From NCBI GenBank assembly GCA_023662875.1, contig JAMPIG010000009.1:1-59277 (forward strand): a DNA stretch of 59,277 nucleotides, given 5' to 3'. The position numbers and the translations under genes were made by a program. Shown piece after piece: positions 1 through 9,966 of the stretch (its first letter is position 1; each line of letters starts with the position of its first letter). Below the pieces are notes generated by a model. It saw nothing but the letters and a program-made list of their open reading frames with translations. It was not told the DNA's origin and did not search any database. Source of the stretch: Roseburia sp. GTDB taxonomy: Bacteria; Bacillota; Clostridia; Lachnospirales; Lachnospiraceae.

Positions 1-615
1 TACCGGGCGGATTCCGGACTTGCACCGGTTAGAAACGTGCGCCGCCGGGCACACAGTGAAAAAATCACGAGCCATGCGGCTTGACCACCGGCAGAGCCGG
101 TGGTCAAGCCGCATGGCTCGTGATTTTCCGCCGTCTACCGTAAGCTCTGCCGAACCGTCCGCATCCAGGATGTCCACATCCGCGATCGCCGTGAAACCAT
201 GATCCTCCGCCACCTGCATATGCATGGCGGTCTCGGCGCGGGATCCCCCGTAGGCCGTATTGCACTCCACGATGGTGCCCTCCACGGACTGCACCAGATC
301 TTTAATCAGTTCCGGGCGTAGATAATTGCTTGCAGGCGGCTCCCCGGTGGAAAGCTTCACCGCCACATTCCCGGTGGGCGTCCATCCCAGGGCTTCATAA
401 ACCGCCGTCATCCCCTCCGGGGAAATATCCGATGTGAAATAGACTATTGAACCGGAGCCTTCGCTGCTACCCTGGGAAGAAGATGCGCCGCCATTTCCCG
501 TCTGTGACGATGTCACTGCCTCATTTCCATTGTTAGTCCTGCCACAGACGGCAAGACTGAATACAAGACTGAGAGCAAGTCCGAGACTTAAAAATAATCT
601 TTTCCGTTTTTTCAT
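1..615 (-). pseudogene. DUF362-type exported protein, 3' end lost
   Basis: The frame starts at ATG 615 behind an AAGGAAGG ribosome site and gives an exported N-terminus (MKKRKRLFLSLGLALSLVFS, then AVCG, an atypical lipobox) followed by a Ser/Gly linker. Residues about 55-160 look like the start of a DUF362 domain: YFTSDISPEGMTAVYEALGW, a KLSTGEPP motif, VEGTIVECNTAYGG and HGFTAIADVDILDADG. DUF362 proteins normally continue with a conserved core and often a 4Fe-4S cluster. Here the match stops at VDGGK, exactly where the 32-bp palindrome (61-127) begins. The 60 bases beyond stay open to the window edge but do not look like the family. I read it as a real N-terminal third joined to unrelated sequence by rearrangement or assembly. 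Function is unknown; ferredoxin-like or redox roles are only suggested by the family. Confidence 0.6.
61..127. repeat. Perfect 32-bp inverted repeat, 3-nt loop
   Basis: Bases 61-92 are the exact reverse complement of 96-127, with the loop AGA at 93-95. The arms start AAAATCACGAGCC. There is no T-run that would make it a normal terminator, and it lies inside the DUF362 reading frame, after which similarity to that family is lost. It may be a fold-back assembly join or a real palindromic insertion. Confidence 0.95.
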
Positions 616-643
616 CATGTCCTTCCTTTCTACTCCTGTCCAT

Positions 644-679
644 TATAAAAAAAACGAAACTCCTTGAGAAGTCTCGTTT
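644..679 (-). terminator. Rho-independent terminator after the LysR gene
   Basis: AAACGAAACT (652-661) pairs with AGTCTCGTTT (670-679) with one mismatch. On the minus strand the stem is followed by a run of eight or nine T (646-654). It lies just downstream of the LysR frame ending at 762 and before the DUF362 gene, so it separates the two. Confidence 0.75.
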
Positions 680-761
680 CGTGTGGCAGTATATACCAAA
701 AGTTATAACTGACAGCCAGTATCTCTTATACAGCGATCCTCACAATAGGCTGGCAGGCTCT

Positions 762-1662
762 TCATCCTGCCGATACGACCTGCCGGACGGCATCCAAAAA
801 TCTTTCCAGCATCTCAGAAGGCTGCGGCGGACAAAGTATCCCGAAGGAGATCGCATAATCCCACTCCACGGGGATCACCTTCATCATCGGGTGGACGCAG
901 GACCACTTTTCTATCGCCAACAGAACATTCTTTTGCCTCTCACACCGGTTGAAAACATCCACATCATAAAAATCAAAATCCACAAGATTGACCGGCAGAT
1001 GGTTCTCTAAAATATCGTCCCTGACTTTGTCCATGAACCGGCTCCATCCGCGGTGGATAATCATAAGGTTCTCGCCGTACAGATCTTCAAAAGTCAGCCT
1101 GTCCTTTTTTGCAAGCGGATGATAAATAGAAACAGCACAGCAGATCGGCTCCCTTGAAATTTCAAACCCCGCACATTTTCGCAGGTCAAGCAGGGCTTCG
1201 TCAAAAATCCCTGCCACCACATCAATATGTTCTCCAAGGTTTTTCAAGATCTCCCTTGCATTTTCCGGCGTATTCTCAAAGGGCACAAGCTGGAAGCTGA
1301 CGTCCGAGCAATACCGATGGATCTGGGGCCACAGATCGGTCAGAAGCTGGGCCGGCGTCATGGGCGACGTGCCGATACGGACAACCTTCGTTTCCTCCTG
1401 CATAGCGGCCTGAGCACGGGCTATCGCCTTGCGGCTGTATTCAATCATATATATATTTTGCATCTCTATAAAGGGATTCCCCCGCGCGGGTCAGAACCAG
1501 TCCCCGGTGTGTCCTCGTAAACAGCGGAAAGCCAATCTCCGCTTCAAGGGAATTGACCTGCTTTATCATGGCAGTCGGCGTGATATGGGATTCTTCCGCC
1601 GCTTTATGAAAGCTTCCCGCATCCGCTGCCCGGATAAATGTTTCAAGCTGGGGATTGTACAT
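762..1662 (-). pseudogene. LysR-family regulator, frameshifted in a TA repeat
   Basis: Two minus-strand frames make one LysR protein of about 300 residues. The first (from ATG 1662, MYNPQLETFIRAADAGSFHK) is the winged helix-turn-helix and dimer helix, running to GESLYRDAKYIYD and a stop near 1441. The second (762-1463, in frame from MIEYSRKAIARAQAAMQEE) is the linker and substrate-binding domain, with IGTSPMTPAQLL and a normal C-terminus. The join falls in a short TA repeat at about 1442-1455. One additional TA unit would restore a single frame (DAKYI-YMIEYS). The gene follows the GH27 alpha-galactosidase by 27 bp and is likely cotranscribed; a terminator follows it. Effector unknown. The lesion may be a real mutation, slippage variation or a sequencing error. 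Confidence 0.8.
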
Positions 1663-1701
1663 TGCGTTCACCATCCTTTTTCAGCATCCGCCGGTACTCA
1701 C

Positions 1702-3006
1702 CTATATCTGGTGTACGATTCTCCTGAACACCAGACAGCCGTGTGCAGGGACTTCCGTCCTGAGCCTTCCCTCCGCCGCTTTTACCGATTCTCCCGTCCA
1801 AAGCTCGGTCAGCGCTTCATCCGTATGAATCCCTGCGCTTTCCGCGTCAACCGATAACTCGCAGGTCTCCTCGCCCAGGTTGAACAGCGCCACGTAGACA
1901 GCTCCGCTGCTCTCGTCGCAGGCCTTCCAGACCGCCTTTTTTTCGTCCCGGCAAAGCTGGGTCGGCTTACAGGACGGCTTCCGCATTTCCAGCACTCTCC
2001 TGTTGGTCAGAAGCTTTAGCGTTTCCGGATCCAGCTTCGTCAGCTCCGCCCCGATCATCAGCGGGGAACCGAACAGACACCAGAGCGTCATCATGGTCTT
2101 TTGTTCTTCTTTCGTAAAATTGGTCGTGCGCTCCCGGCCGAAGCCTTTTCCCAGCTGTCCCAGAGGCAGCATATCGCAATCCGGATAGCAGCCCTCCGAC
2201 ACATGACGCTGCCAGAGCTCACAGCGGCGGAACATATCCTTCAGCAGCTTCCAGTCGTCCCAGAAATCATCCGTGATGCGCCACATATTGGCGTAGGTCT
2301 CGTAATGCCAGGCCTCCTCGATCAGCGCCGGTCCGGGGGACAGGGAGAGAACGATCTCCCGCCCGCACTTTCCGATCGCCGCCGCCAGCATCTCGACCTC
2401 ATGCCGCGCGGAATAGGGATTCTTCGGATAAAGATTGGTGTTGCAGATATCGTCGCATTTGATATAATCCACGCCCCACTGCGCGTAAAGCTCCAAAAGA
2501 GAGTCATAATAAGCCTGACCGGCCGCCATATCCCGCACCCCGTACATATCCGGATTCCATCCGCAGATGGAAGAAGGGTTCGCGATGACGTCCGCCGTCG
2601 CCTCCGTCCCCTTTACCGGCATATGCCGGTGCGCCGCGATGCGGGGAATTCCTCTCATAATATGGATGCCGAATTTCAGCCCCAGAGAATGTATGTAGTC
2701 CGCCAGCGGTCCAAAACCCGCCCCACCCGCGGAAGACGGAAATCGCTCCGGATCCGGCTGCAGCCTGCCGAATTCATCCATCTCCAGCGTGCTGAAGGGA
2801 ATATACTGATAGGTATCCCTCCGGCTGCCCGCGCCGTGGGCATACCACTGGATATCCACAACAATATACTGCCAGCCGTATTCCTTCAAATGCCGCGCCA
2901 TATAGTCCGCATTTGCCTTCACCTGCTCCTCGTTCACCGTCGTGTCGTAATAATCATAGCTGTTCCAGCCCATAGGCGGCGTCAGCGCAAACTTGTTTTT
3001 ATCCAT
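1702..3006 (-). CDS. Alpha-galactosidase, glycoside hydrolase family 27
   Basis: A 434-residue retaining glycosidase that removes terminal alpha-galactosyl units (melibiose, raffinose, galactomannan side chains). The N-terminus MDKNKFALTPPMGWNSYDYY carries the family's PPMGWNSY signature. The (beta/alpha)8 barrel fills about residues 8-320, with YIVVDIQWY, the nucleophile loop VDYIKCDDICN and the acid/base region WRITDDFWDDW. A C-terminal beta domain ends at VFRRIVHQI. I start at ATG 3006, which has GGAGG five bases upstream; longer in-frame starts run into non-conserved sequence. No signal peptide is seen, so it should be cytoplasmic and act on imported oligosaccharides. It sits between a Xaa-Pro peptidase and a LysR regulator on the same strand. 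Confidence 0.92.
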   Translation of the reverse strand: MDKNKFALTPPMGWNSYDYYDTTVNEEQVKANADYMARHLKEYGWQYIVVDIQWYAHGAGSRRDTYQYIPFSTLEMDEFGRLQPDPERFPSSAGGAGFGPLADYIHSLGLKFGIHIMRGIPRIAAHRHMPVKGTEATADVIANPSSICGWNPDMYGVRDMAAGQAYYDSLLELYAQWGVDYIKCDDICNTNLYPKNPYSARHEVEMLAAAIGKCGREIVLSLSPGPALIEEAWHYETYANMWRITDDFWDDWKLLKDMFRRCELWQRHVSEGCYPDCDMLPLGQLGKGFGRERTTNFTKEEQKTMMTLWCLFGSPLMIGAELTKLDPETLKLLTNRRVLEMRKPSCKPTQLCRDEKKAVWKACDESSGAVYVALFNLGEETCELSVDAESAGIHTDEALTELWTGESVKAAEGRLRTEVPAHGCLVFRRIVHQI

Positions 3007-3143
3007 TTTAACCTCCATGCCTTTCCGTAACCTGCTCCTGGCAGGCATCCCTTTCCCCTTTTCCCTATAATGACAGGCAGCGCGACAACAAAATTCACGC
3101 TTCGGGAAAATTCCATTGTCACGAGTCAATAACCCCGCCATGC

Positions 3144-4379
3144 TCAGCCTGCCATAAACGCCTCGATCTCCTCCGTCGTGCGGATAATATCCGCGGAAAG
3201 AACTTCCGCGCCGTTCTCCGTAATCAGCAGGTCATCCTCGATCCGGATGCCGATCTCCCATTCGTCAATGTATAGCCCCGGTTCATCCGTAATAACCGCT
3301 CCCGGACGCAGCTTCGCGTTGGCCGCTACCGTGACGTCATGCACATCGATACCAAGGTGATGGGATACGCTGTGCATATAATATTTGGAAACCTGATCCT
3401 CCTTCTCGATCAGGCCAAGGCCGATCAACCCCTCCGCCAATACCTTCTTGCAGATCTCGTTCAGCTCCTTCAGCGTCATCCCCGGCTTTGCCTCCGCAGC
3501 AATCCGGCGGTTTGCCGCGAGCACGATATCGTACACCTGCTTCTGCCTCTCCGTAAATTTCCCGTTTACGGGATAAGTTCTGGTAATATCCGCGTTATAC
3601 CCGGCGACTCTCGCGCCCAGATCCAGCAGCAGCAGCGCGCCGTCCTCGCAGGTCTCCCGGTTGGTGTCGTAATGCAGCATGGTTCCGTTCCTGCCGCTGC
3701 CGGCGATGGTCGGGAAAGCCGGGCCGTCCGCACCGTTCCGGAAAATATCATACTCAAATTCCGCCTGGACCTGATATTCCTTCATTCCCGGCTTCAGCGC
3801 CTTCATCACCCGCTCCAGCGCGTTCTTCGTCAGTCCGACCGCCTCCCGGATACGACTCACCTCGTCCTCATCCTTCCACATCCGTTCCGCCGCCACAAGC
3901 GGGAACAGGTTTCTCACGGGCGTACCCGGATAATTCTCCCGGAAGCGCTTTGCCATGACCGCGTTGTAGTCCGGCAGATCCTCTTGGCTGTGGCGATAGG
4001 TATCAAAATAAACCTGTGTCACATCCTCCCGGGTCATCTTGCTGTTGATCGTACCCTCCAGGGCCCCGATCAGCGAAATCTTCTCGATTCCGGAAATCTC
4101 CCGGGCCTCCTCCTCGGTCACCTTCCTGCCGTACCATCTCTCCTTGTCCGGATCCGCCTCCTCGATAAACAGCGTAACCTCCGCCGGTTCCGCCGCCTTA
4201 TCCAGCACCAGCGCCATCCTTTCCCTGCGCAGCCCCGTCAGGTAAAAGAAATTCCGATTTGCCTGAAAGGCCGCGTACTCATCGGCGCTGACATGGGTCT
4301 CGATCCCGGAATACAGTACCGCGATGCTGCCGGGCTCCATTTTCTCCAGCACCGCATCTCTTCTCCTCTGAAAATCCAT
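3144..4379 (-). CDS. pepP: Xaa-Pro aminopeptidase, M24B family
   Basis: A 411-residue dinuclear metallopeptidase that removes the N-terminal residue before proline. Residues 1-130 form the creatinase/AMP_N domain (FQRRRDAVLEKMEPGSIAVL). The pita-bread catalytic domain follows at about 170-405. Metal ligands are visible: two Asp in LLLDLGARVAGYNADITRTY, His in HSVSHHLGIDVHD, Glu in VITDEPGLYID and Glu in GIRIEDDLLIT. No signal peptide, so cytoplasmic peptide recycling is expected. It lies 137 bp upstream of the alpha-galactosidase and 66 bp downstream of the K+ channel, all on the minus strand, in what may be a loose transcription unit without shared function. Confidence 0.93.
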   Translation of the reverse strand: MDFQRRRDAVLEKMEPGSIAVLYSGIETHVSADEYAAFQANRNFFYLTGLRRERMALVLDKAAEPAEVTLFIEEADPDKERWYGRKVTEEEAREISGIEKISLIGALEGTINSKMTREDVTQVYFDTYRHSQEDLPDYNAVMAKRFRENYPGTPVRNLFPLVAAERMWKDEDEVSRIREAVGLTKNALERVMKALKPGMKEYQVQAEFEYDIFRNGADGPAFPTIAGSGRNGTMLHYDTNRETCEDGALLLLDLGARVAGYNADITRTYPVNGKFTERQKQVYDIVLAANRRIAAEAKPGMTLKELNEICKKVLAEGLIGLGLIEKEDQVSKYYMHSVSHHLGIDVHDVTVAANAKLRPGAVITDEPGLYIDEWEIGIRIEDDLLITENGAEVLSADIIRTTEEIEAFMAG

Positions 4380-4445
4380 GGTAATAATCCTCTCTTTCTC
4401 TGATGCATTATCCTTCCGACGCCAAAATCCGGTTTATGGCTCTCC

Positions 4446-5639
4446 TCATTTCTTTTCAAACAGCAGAACCGCATCCTGTTCCTGTAAAACGGTATCGCTC
4501 CGGGGACGGATGTTGCGCTCCTGCCGCCGGATCATGATGATAAATACCCTTCTGGAAAGATCCAGCTCCCGGATCCTGCTGCCGATCCAGGGATGCCCCG
4601 GATTGAGAACCGCCTCCTCCATCCTGCAGTCGAGCCGGAGATTTCCCATGGTTCCCAGCAGAATATGATCCCCCGCCCGAAGCTCCAGCCCGTCATATGG
4701 CGTACAAACCTCGTCCCCCCGCAGAATCACCGCCGGATACAATCCCTTCGGTATCGCCGCGTTCTTTAATAATTGTCCCACAAAAGGATGCCCTTCGTCA
4801 AGCTCCAGCGTAATAAAAGACGCCTCCTGCCTGGAATAGGTTCCCGTCTTAATCCTGGTATAGTATTCTACAAACCCGGCGGAAATGATACCGGTTGGAA
4901 TCGCAACCATCCCGACGCCCAGAAAAGCGATCACGATAGCCATCAGCCTGCCTCCCACGGTAACGGGGTAGATATCGCCGTAGCCTACCGTCAGCAGCGT
5001 GGACACCGACCACCAGATACCGGAAAAAGCGTTGGCGAAATTCTCCGGCTGCGCCTCATGCTCCAGACCGTACATACAGAGGGAAGAGGCCAGCAGCATC
5101 ACCAGAATCAGAAAAATCGAAGACGCCAGCTGGTTTTTCTTTTCTTTCAGCACCGCCGTGATCACGTTGAACGCGTCATAATGGAAATTGATCCGAAAGA
5201 GCCTCAGAATCCTCACCACCCGCAGCATTCGGAACGCCACCGCGCCGCTGGGGAAGAAAAACGGCAGGAAAAAGGGCAGAATCGTCAGCAGATCCACAAG
5301 CCCGTAGAAGGACAGGATAAAACGAACCGTCGCCCGCCCGCGCCCGGCTTCCGGATACAGGTATTCCGCCGTCCAGATCCGCAGAAGATACTCCGCCAGG
5401 AAGATAAACATGGTGACAAGCTCCAGCCGCCCCAGCATACCGGCCAGCCCCGCGGCCTCGTCAAAGGTCTGGATAAACGTCACCGCGAGATTCAGGACAA
5501 TAACCACCACAATAAAGACATCAAAAAGCAGACTGGGAAAATCTGTCCTGTTCCCAATCTGAATAATCTCAAAAACTCTTCTCTTGAAATCCGCCGCTCC
5601 GCCGACGCTATCCCTGTGTTCCTTCTCTTTTCCCTTCAT
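4446..5639 (-). CDS. Voltage-gated-type K+ channel with RCK_C tail
   Basis: A 397-residue six-helix potassium channel. Helices S1-S4 occupy about residues 30-165; an Arg-rich S4-like stretch (RMLRVVRILRLFRINFHYDA) is present. The pore loop carries the selectivity filter TVGYGDIYPVTVGG before S6. Residues about 270-397 form RCK_C/TrkA-C-like regulatory modules (ITLELDEGHPFVGQLLK; DAVLLFEKK) that usually bind nucleotides or ions. The start at 5639 (MKGKEKEHRDSVGG) overlaps the asparaginase stop by 32 bp and has only a close GGAAGG; an upstream in-frame start at 5696 cannot be excluded. Translational coupling to the asparaginase gene is plausible. The role is probably K+ homeostasis or membrane potential. 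Confidence 0.88.
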   Translation of the reverse strand: MKGKEKEHRDSVGGAADFKRRVFEIIQIGNRTDFPSLLFDVFIVVVIVLNLAVTFIQTFDEAAGLAGMLGRLELVTMFIFLAEYLLRIWTAEYLYPEAGRGRATVRFILSFYGLVDLLTILPFFLPFFFPSGAVAFRMLRVVRILRLFRINFHYDAFNVITAVLKEKKNQLASSIFLILVMLLASSLCMYGLEHEAQPENFANAFSGIWWSVSTLLTVGYGDIYPVTVGGRLMAIVIAFLGVGMVAIPTGIISAGFVEYYTRIKTGTYSRQEASFITLELDEGHPFVGQLLKNAAIPKGLYPAVILRGDEVCTPYDGLELRAGDHILLGTMGNLRLDCRMEEAVLNPGHPWIGSRIRELDLSRRVFIIMIRRQERNIRPRSDTVLQEQDAVLLFEKK

Positions 5640-6684
5640 TTCCTTCCCGATTCGCGTCCGCCGCGTTCTGCCGCTCCGGCGTAAACAGAATATCATGGTT
5701 CACCGACCGATAAAACAGCCTCCTGAACTCTCCCCGATCCCGGCTCTGCGCCAGCGCCCACATGGTTTTTGTCACCGTAGCCTCCAGCGTCATATCATAG
5801 GCCTCCATCAGCTGAAAATCCGCTTTGATGGTCTTTCCGACCCGATAGACCTCCATATCGCTGCCCTCGTGTGTTACCTGGGTAGCCAGCATGACGACCT
5901 TCCCCCCGTCAATCCAGCGGCGGATCTCCGGATAAAAGGGATGCTCTCCGTATTCCGGAAACCCTCCCACCCCGAAGGCCTCGATGATCACTCCGTCATA
6001 CCATGGGAAAAGCCTGTTCAGAACGCCGCCGTCCATCCCGGGTATCAGCTTCAAAAGCAGTACCCTTTCGTTCAGCGCATGGTAAAAGGTTACCTCATCC
6101 CTCCCCGGAGCCTTATCGTCAATATAAAACAGAACTCTGCCGTCCTGAATCACCGCCACGGAAGGGTAATTGATACTGGAAAAGGCGTTATAGCTTTTGG
6201 AGCGCTCCTTCTTCGCCCTGGTTCCCGCAATCACATTTCCTCCAAAGACAATATTGACCCCGTGCGCCCTCCCATCCGAAGCAAACCGCAGACTGTCCAG
6301 CAGATTCGTCCTGGCGTCCGTCACCGGAAGATCGATCGGCTTCTGAGAACCGGTAATCACGACGGGCTTCCGACTGTTCTGCACCAGATAGGACAGCGCC
6401 GCCGCCGTAAAAGCCATGGTATCCGTCCCGTGACAGATCACAAAGCCGTCGTAGGCCTCATAATTCTTTTCAATCTCCGCCGCCAGGGCAAGCCAGTGCC
6501 TTCCGCAAATATTCGTACTGTCAAGGCCAAAGGGCTGCGTCACGCTGACCTGGCAGAATTCCCTGTGCTCCTCCACATAGCTCAGTAAATCCTCCGCGGC
6601 AATCTGCGGCGCAAGGCCCTCCTCCGTATACCCGGAGGCAATCGTCCCTCCTGTGGCAATCAAAAGCAGCTTTTTCTTTTCCAA
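5608..6684 (-). CDS. ansA: L-asparaginase, type I (cytoplasmic)
   Basis: A 358-residue amidohydrolase converting L-asparagine to aspartate and ammonia. The first catalytic Thr lies in LLLIATGGTIASGY (residue about 14). The second triad is in VICHGTDTMAFTAAALSYL, and the Lys region is VITGSQKPI. There is no signal peptide, matching the low-affinity cytoplasmic AnsA type, and the length is close to the usual 330-350 with a charged C-terminal extension (EGNEGKREGTQG). The stop lies 31 bp inside the following K+ channel gene. It is 117 bp downstream of the GH2 gene. Confidence 0.93.
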   Translation of the reverse strand: MEKKKLLLIATGGTIASGYTEEGLAPQIAAEDLLSYVEEHREFCQVSVTQPFGLDSTNICGRHWLALAAEIEKNYEAYDGFVICHGTDTMAFTAAALSYLVQNSRKPVVITGSQKPIDLPVTDARTNLLDSLRFASDGRAHGVNIVFGGNVIAGTRAKKERSKSYNAFSSINYPSVAVIQDGRVLFYIDDKAPGRDEVTFYHALNERVLLLKLIPGMDGGVLNRLFPWYDGVIIEAFGVGGFPEYGEHPFYPEIRRWIDGGKVVMLATQVTHEGSDMEVYRVGKTIKADFQLMEAYDMTLEATVTKTMWALAQSRDRGEFRRLFYRSVNHDILFTPERQNAADANREGNEGKREGTQG

Positions 6685-6801
6685 CGTTCCTTCTCCTTCG
6701 AACCTATTTTACTCTATTCTGTCCGTTTTGTCACTTCTTTTCTTCTTTTGGCTGGGGAGCTTTTGGGAGCCTTTGGGGAGTTTTCGGGGGAGGAAGCTTC
6801 G

Positions 6802-9633
6802 CTACGGCGCAGCCTTCTGCGGAGCCGCCACAAAACCTTCCAGCTCCTCCTCCGTCAGCTCCTGATCCGGTTCAAACTCCCCGGAGGCCAGATAGCTATA
6901 GATTGCGTCCTGCAGCGCCGCGGCCTCCGGATATTGCCGCAGGGCACGCAGTCCCAGGGAAGAAAACAGAACCTTTCCTCCGCCGCACCGAAACTCCAGC
7001 AGCTGCGCCATGGGCCGCAGAAAAGCATAGCTGTCCAGCTCGGTGATAATACATTTCAGGGGTCTGGGAAGAATAACCGCCCTCTGCCCAGCCATCGGCC
7101 ACCACTGCCAGTTCGTAAAGGACTCCGTCGGAAAGTTTCGGAAGATCGGATGATCTTTATCGATCAGCTGTCCCATGCCTCCCTCCTGGCTGCCGAAGGT
7201 TCCCACCGACCAGAAATCCGTCGTAAACTGCCCCTGAATCGACCGGGGCAGATGCTCCTGATCCGAGACCGGGGCAAGGTAAACGCTTCCTCCTGCCCGC
7301 AGGACTTTTCTGGTCTCTTCGTCGAATACCTCCGTCTCATAGAACTTCTTCCGATTCCTGGATTCTATGTCCGTCCCGCTTTCAGGCTTCTCCTCAAATC
7401 GAGACTCCGCTCCGGTCATGTCAACCGCACCCGAGCCGTCTCGCGCTCCGGGATAGACCCAGACAGGGTACATATTTTCGACGCCGCCCACCGCTACCGT
7501 CAGATCCAGCCGCGCCGCCTTCTCCCCGAAATCAAGCATAACGTCCAACCGGCCGACAGGCGTATTTTCCCCCTGAGGACAGTGCGCCTGTCCCAGGCTT
7601 CCCTGCAGAAGCATCTCTTCCCTGCCGTCCCGCTCTTTCCGGCAAAGCCGATAGGAGACGTCTCCATCTATGTCCCCTTTCCCATAATTCGCCATCCGGA
7701 TCTGAGCCTGCAGCCGCTCTCCCCTCACATAAGTATATTTTTCCAACAATACCAGCGGCAAACTCTCCCGGAAAAAGCTGCGAAAGCGCTCCGGCCTCGC
7801 AAAGTCATAGGGCTTCGGCTCCAGATGCGAATTCATCATTCCGACCAGTGCCGTTCCCTGGCCCGGGAAATCCTGCAGCCCCAGCAGAGAAATCCCCGAC
7901 AACCGCCCTGTTCGCAGGGCAGCCTCTACCTCCTCCCGGTAACCGATCCGGGACAGCTCTCCCGTCGCCTCGACATACCGCTCCTAGACGCCCTCCAGCC
8001 CCTGTTCCCTGACCCTTTCCCGGATCAGCTCATAATTGGCCGGCCTCGTTACACCCCGGAACTCCTCCAGCTCCCGGAAATCGGGAAGCACCTCAAACTG
8101 TCCCACCTCAAAGCTGAAAACAGGCTTTTTAAACTCCTCCCGAAGCTTTTCCATCGTCTTTTCATAATCATGCCCGGCCCCGGGATACTCCCGGTTGATA
8201 TATCCCGTCATTCCGGCGGAGGTTCCCCGCAATTCCAGCCCGCGCCAGCTCTGAGACGTATAAAAATCGCTCTCCGGATCGCAGCCCAGGCTCCCGTAAT
8301 GCGGATTGGAGGCGTTGGCATACAGCCTGGTGGGATCGAACTCCCTGGCAAACCGCAGCAGCTCCCCCATACGCCGATGCCCCTTTTCCCCGGCATGAAG
8401 CTCGTTTCCGAAGGTCAGCATGACAAAAGAGGGATGATTCGCCAGCATCCGCAGGATGCCTTCCAGCTCCTCCCGATAATACGAAAAGCTCTCCTCTGAT
8501 TCAAAGGCGTCCCTGGGATTCCAGTGGGAAAGCTCCGGCTGCATCAGCATCCCCAGCCTGTCCGCCGCGGTAAAAGCCGCTTCCGGCGGGCAGTGAGAAT
8601 GAAAACGCATACAGTTGACCCCATAGGCTCGATATCTTTTCAGGATGTCCTCCCACTCCTCCGCCGTCATCGGCGGATGACCCGTCTCCGGAAACATGGC
8701 GCAGTTCGCCTCCCCGCGCAGAAAAATCGTCCTTCCGTTCAGCGCCAGCCTGCCCCGGCCGTTATCCCCAAAGGAACGGACGCCAAAGGTCACTGTCTCC
8801 GCGGAACAGAATCGGACGCCGGAATCCTTCCGCCCGTTTGCCTCGCCCTCCAACTCCGCTTCCAGCGCATACAGATTTCCTTCTTCCTCATCCCAGCGCC
8901 TGACTCCCTCCGCCAAAGGAAGCCCGGCCTGTTCTATCCTGGCGACGCCTGCCTCTCCCGCAATCTCCAATTCCACACTCTCCGCCAAAGCGGCGCTCTT
9001 CAGCCGAAGCCTTCCCCGCCAGGGTCTGCCCCCATTGACCTCCGCCCGTACCGTCAGCGTGTCTTCCACCGGATAGACAAAAAGTCCCTGTAAAAATACC
9101 GGCTCCTTTACAGTGATGCCGAAGCGCCCCAGAATACCGTTCCAGTTTGTCTGCGTCTCATCCGTCGCCGCAGACGAATACACAATCGCGTTATGAGGCA
9201 GCCCGGGATAACTGTTATCCGAGAGCAGCGTAATCTCATGCTTTCCCTCCAAAAGCCCCGTCACCTCAAACCGCCAGGGAGAGCTGATACTCGCCGGACG
9301 GCAGGCCGGTATCTCCTCCCCGTCGATCAGAAGCCTCAGCGCCCTCGCGCGTTCCGCCTCCAGAAAACACCTTTTCCCGACAGGCAGCCGTAAGGTCAGC
9401 TGTTTTTGCAGCACAGCCTCTCCCTCATAACTGTGTTTTCTCGTAAAGCGGGTAGCAATCGGCCCCTGCTCCCAAAACTCCCTGTCCTCCGACTCCGCAT
9501 CCGGCTGCCACTGATTTGTCCCCGAATCCTCCGGCCCAATCTCTCCTTCATCCAAGGTTCCGGGCAGCTCTATCTCCCCTTCCGTACCGTCCGAGAGTCT
9601 GATCTTCCACATTCCTTCCAGCGAAATATCCAT
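6802..9633 (-). pseudogene. GH2 glycosidase interrupted by an in-frame amber codon
   Basis: From ATG 9633 (MDISLEGMWKIRL, with GTGGAGGAG upstream) the frame encodes a GH2 family enzyme: sugar-binding jelly roll (about 1-170), immunoglobulin-like domain (180-290) and TIM barrel with acid/base Glu in VMLTFGNELHAG and nucleophile Glu in PVFSFEVGQFE. A TAG stop at 7984-7986 ends it after 549 residues (REQGLEGV). The same frame, without shift, continues as ERYVEATGELSRIGYREEVE and then GISLLGLQDFPGQGTALVG, which is standard for the family, through beta-rich domains to 6802. The intact protein would have 943 residues. A Tyr codon (TAC or TAT) is the likely original. The first half contains both catalytic Glu but lacks the end of the barrel, so it is probably inactive unless the stop is read through. 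Substrate not inferable beyond beta-glycosides. Confidence 0.85.
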
Positions 9634-9903
9634 AAAAACAGCTCCTCCACGATAAGTTTAATAAGTTCTATCCTAAAATATAGTACGATTATCCTGAAAA
9701 AGCTATACTTTTTATTGCCGGTCTGTTGAGAAAAGCTGCTGCGCTGCAGCCGCCTCTTCGCCTCCTGATCGCTTCCTGCGCCGGGTTCAAACATCTATAA
9801 AGCAAAGTTTTAATTGCATGACACTTTTCCTCTGTCGATTTCCCGATGGCTGCATATACTTCTTCTACCGTCATTTGAATTGATATCGACAGCAATGGAA
9901 ATC

Positions 9904-9932
9904 TTGCGTTTTCCCGCGCCATATGCTATCAT
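9904..9932 (+). promoter_or_regulatory. SigA-type promoter for the 9967 gene
   Basis: TTGCGT (9904-9909), 17-bp spacer, TATCAT (9927-9932), followed by a strong GAAGGAGG ribosome site before ATG 9967. The rest of the 333-bp gap 9634-9966 between divergent genes holds only AT-rich sequence upstream of the GH2 gene and no reading frame I can support. Confidence 0.65.
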
Positions 9933-9966
9933 AGCTCATATATTCTTATCGAAGGAGGAAAATGTT

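Noticed and set aside
9689-9922. 77-codon minus-strand frame upstream of the GH2 gene
   Set aside because: MTVEEVYAAIGKSTEEKCHAI looks mildly protein-like, but there is no ribosome site or conserved domain; more likely chance or a worn remnant.
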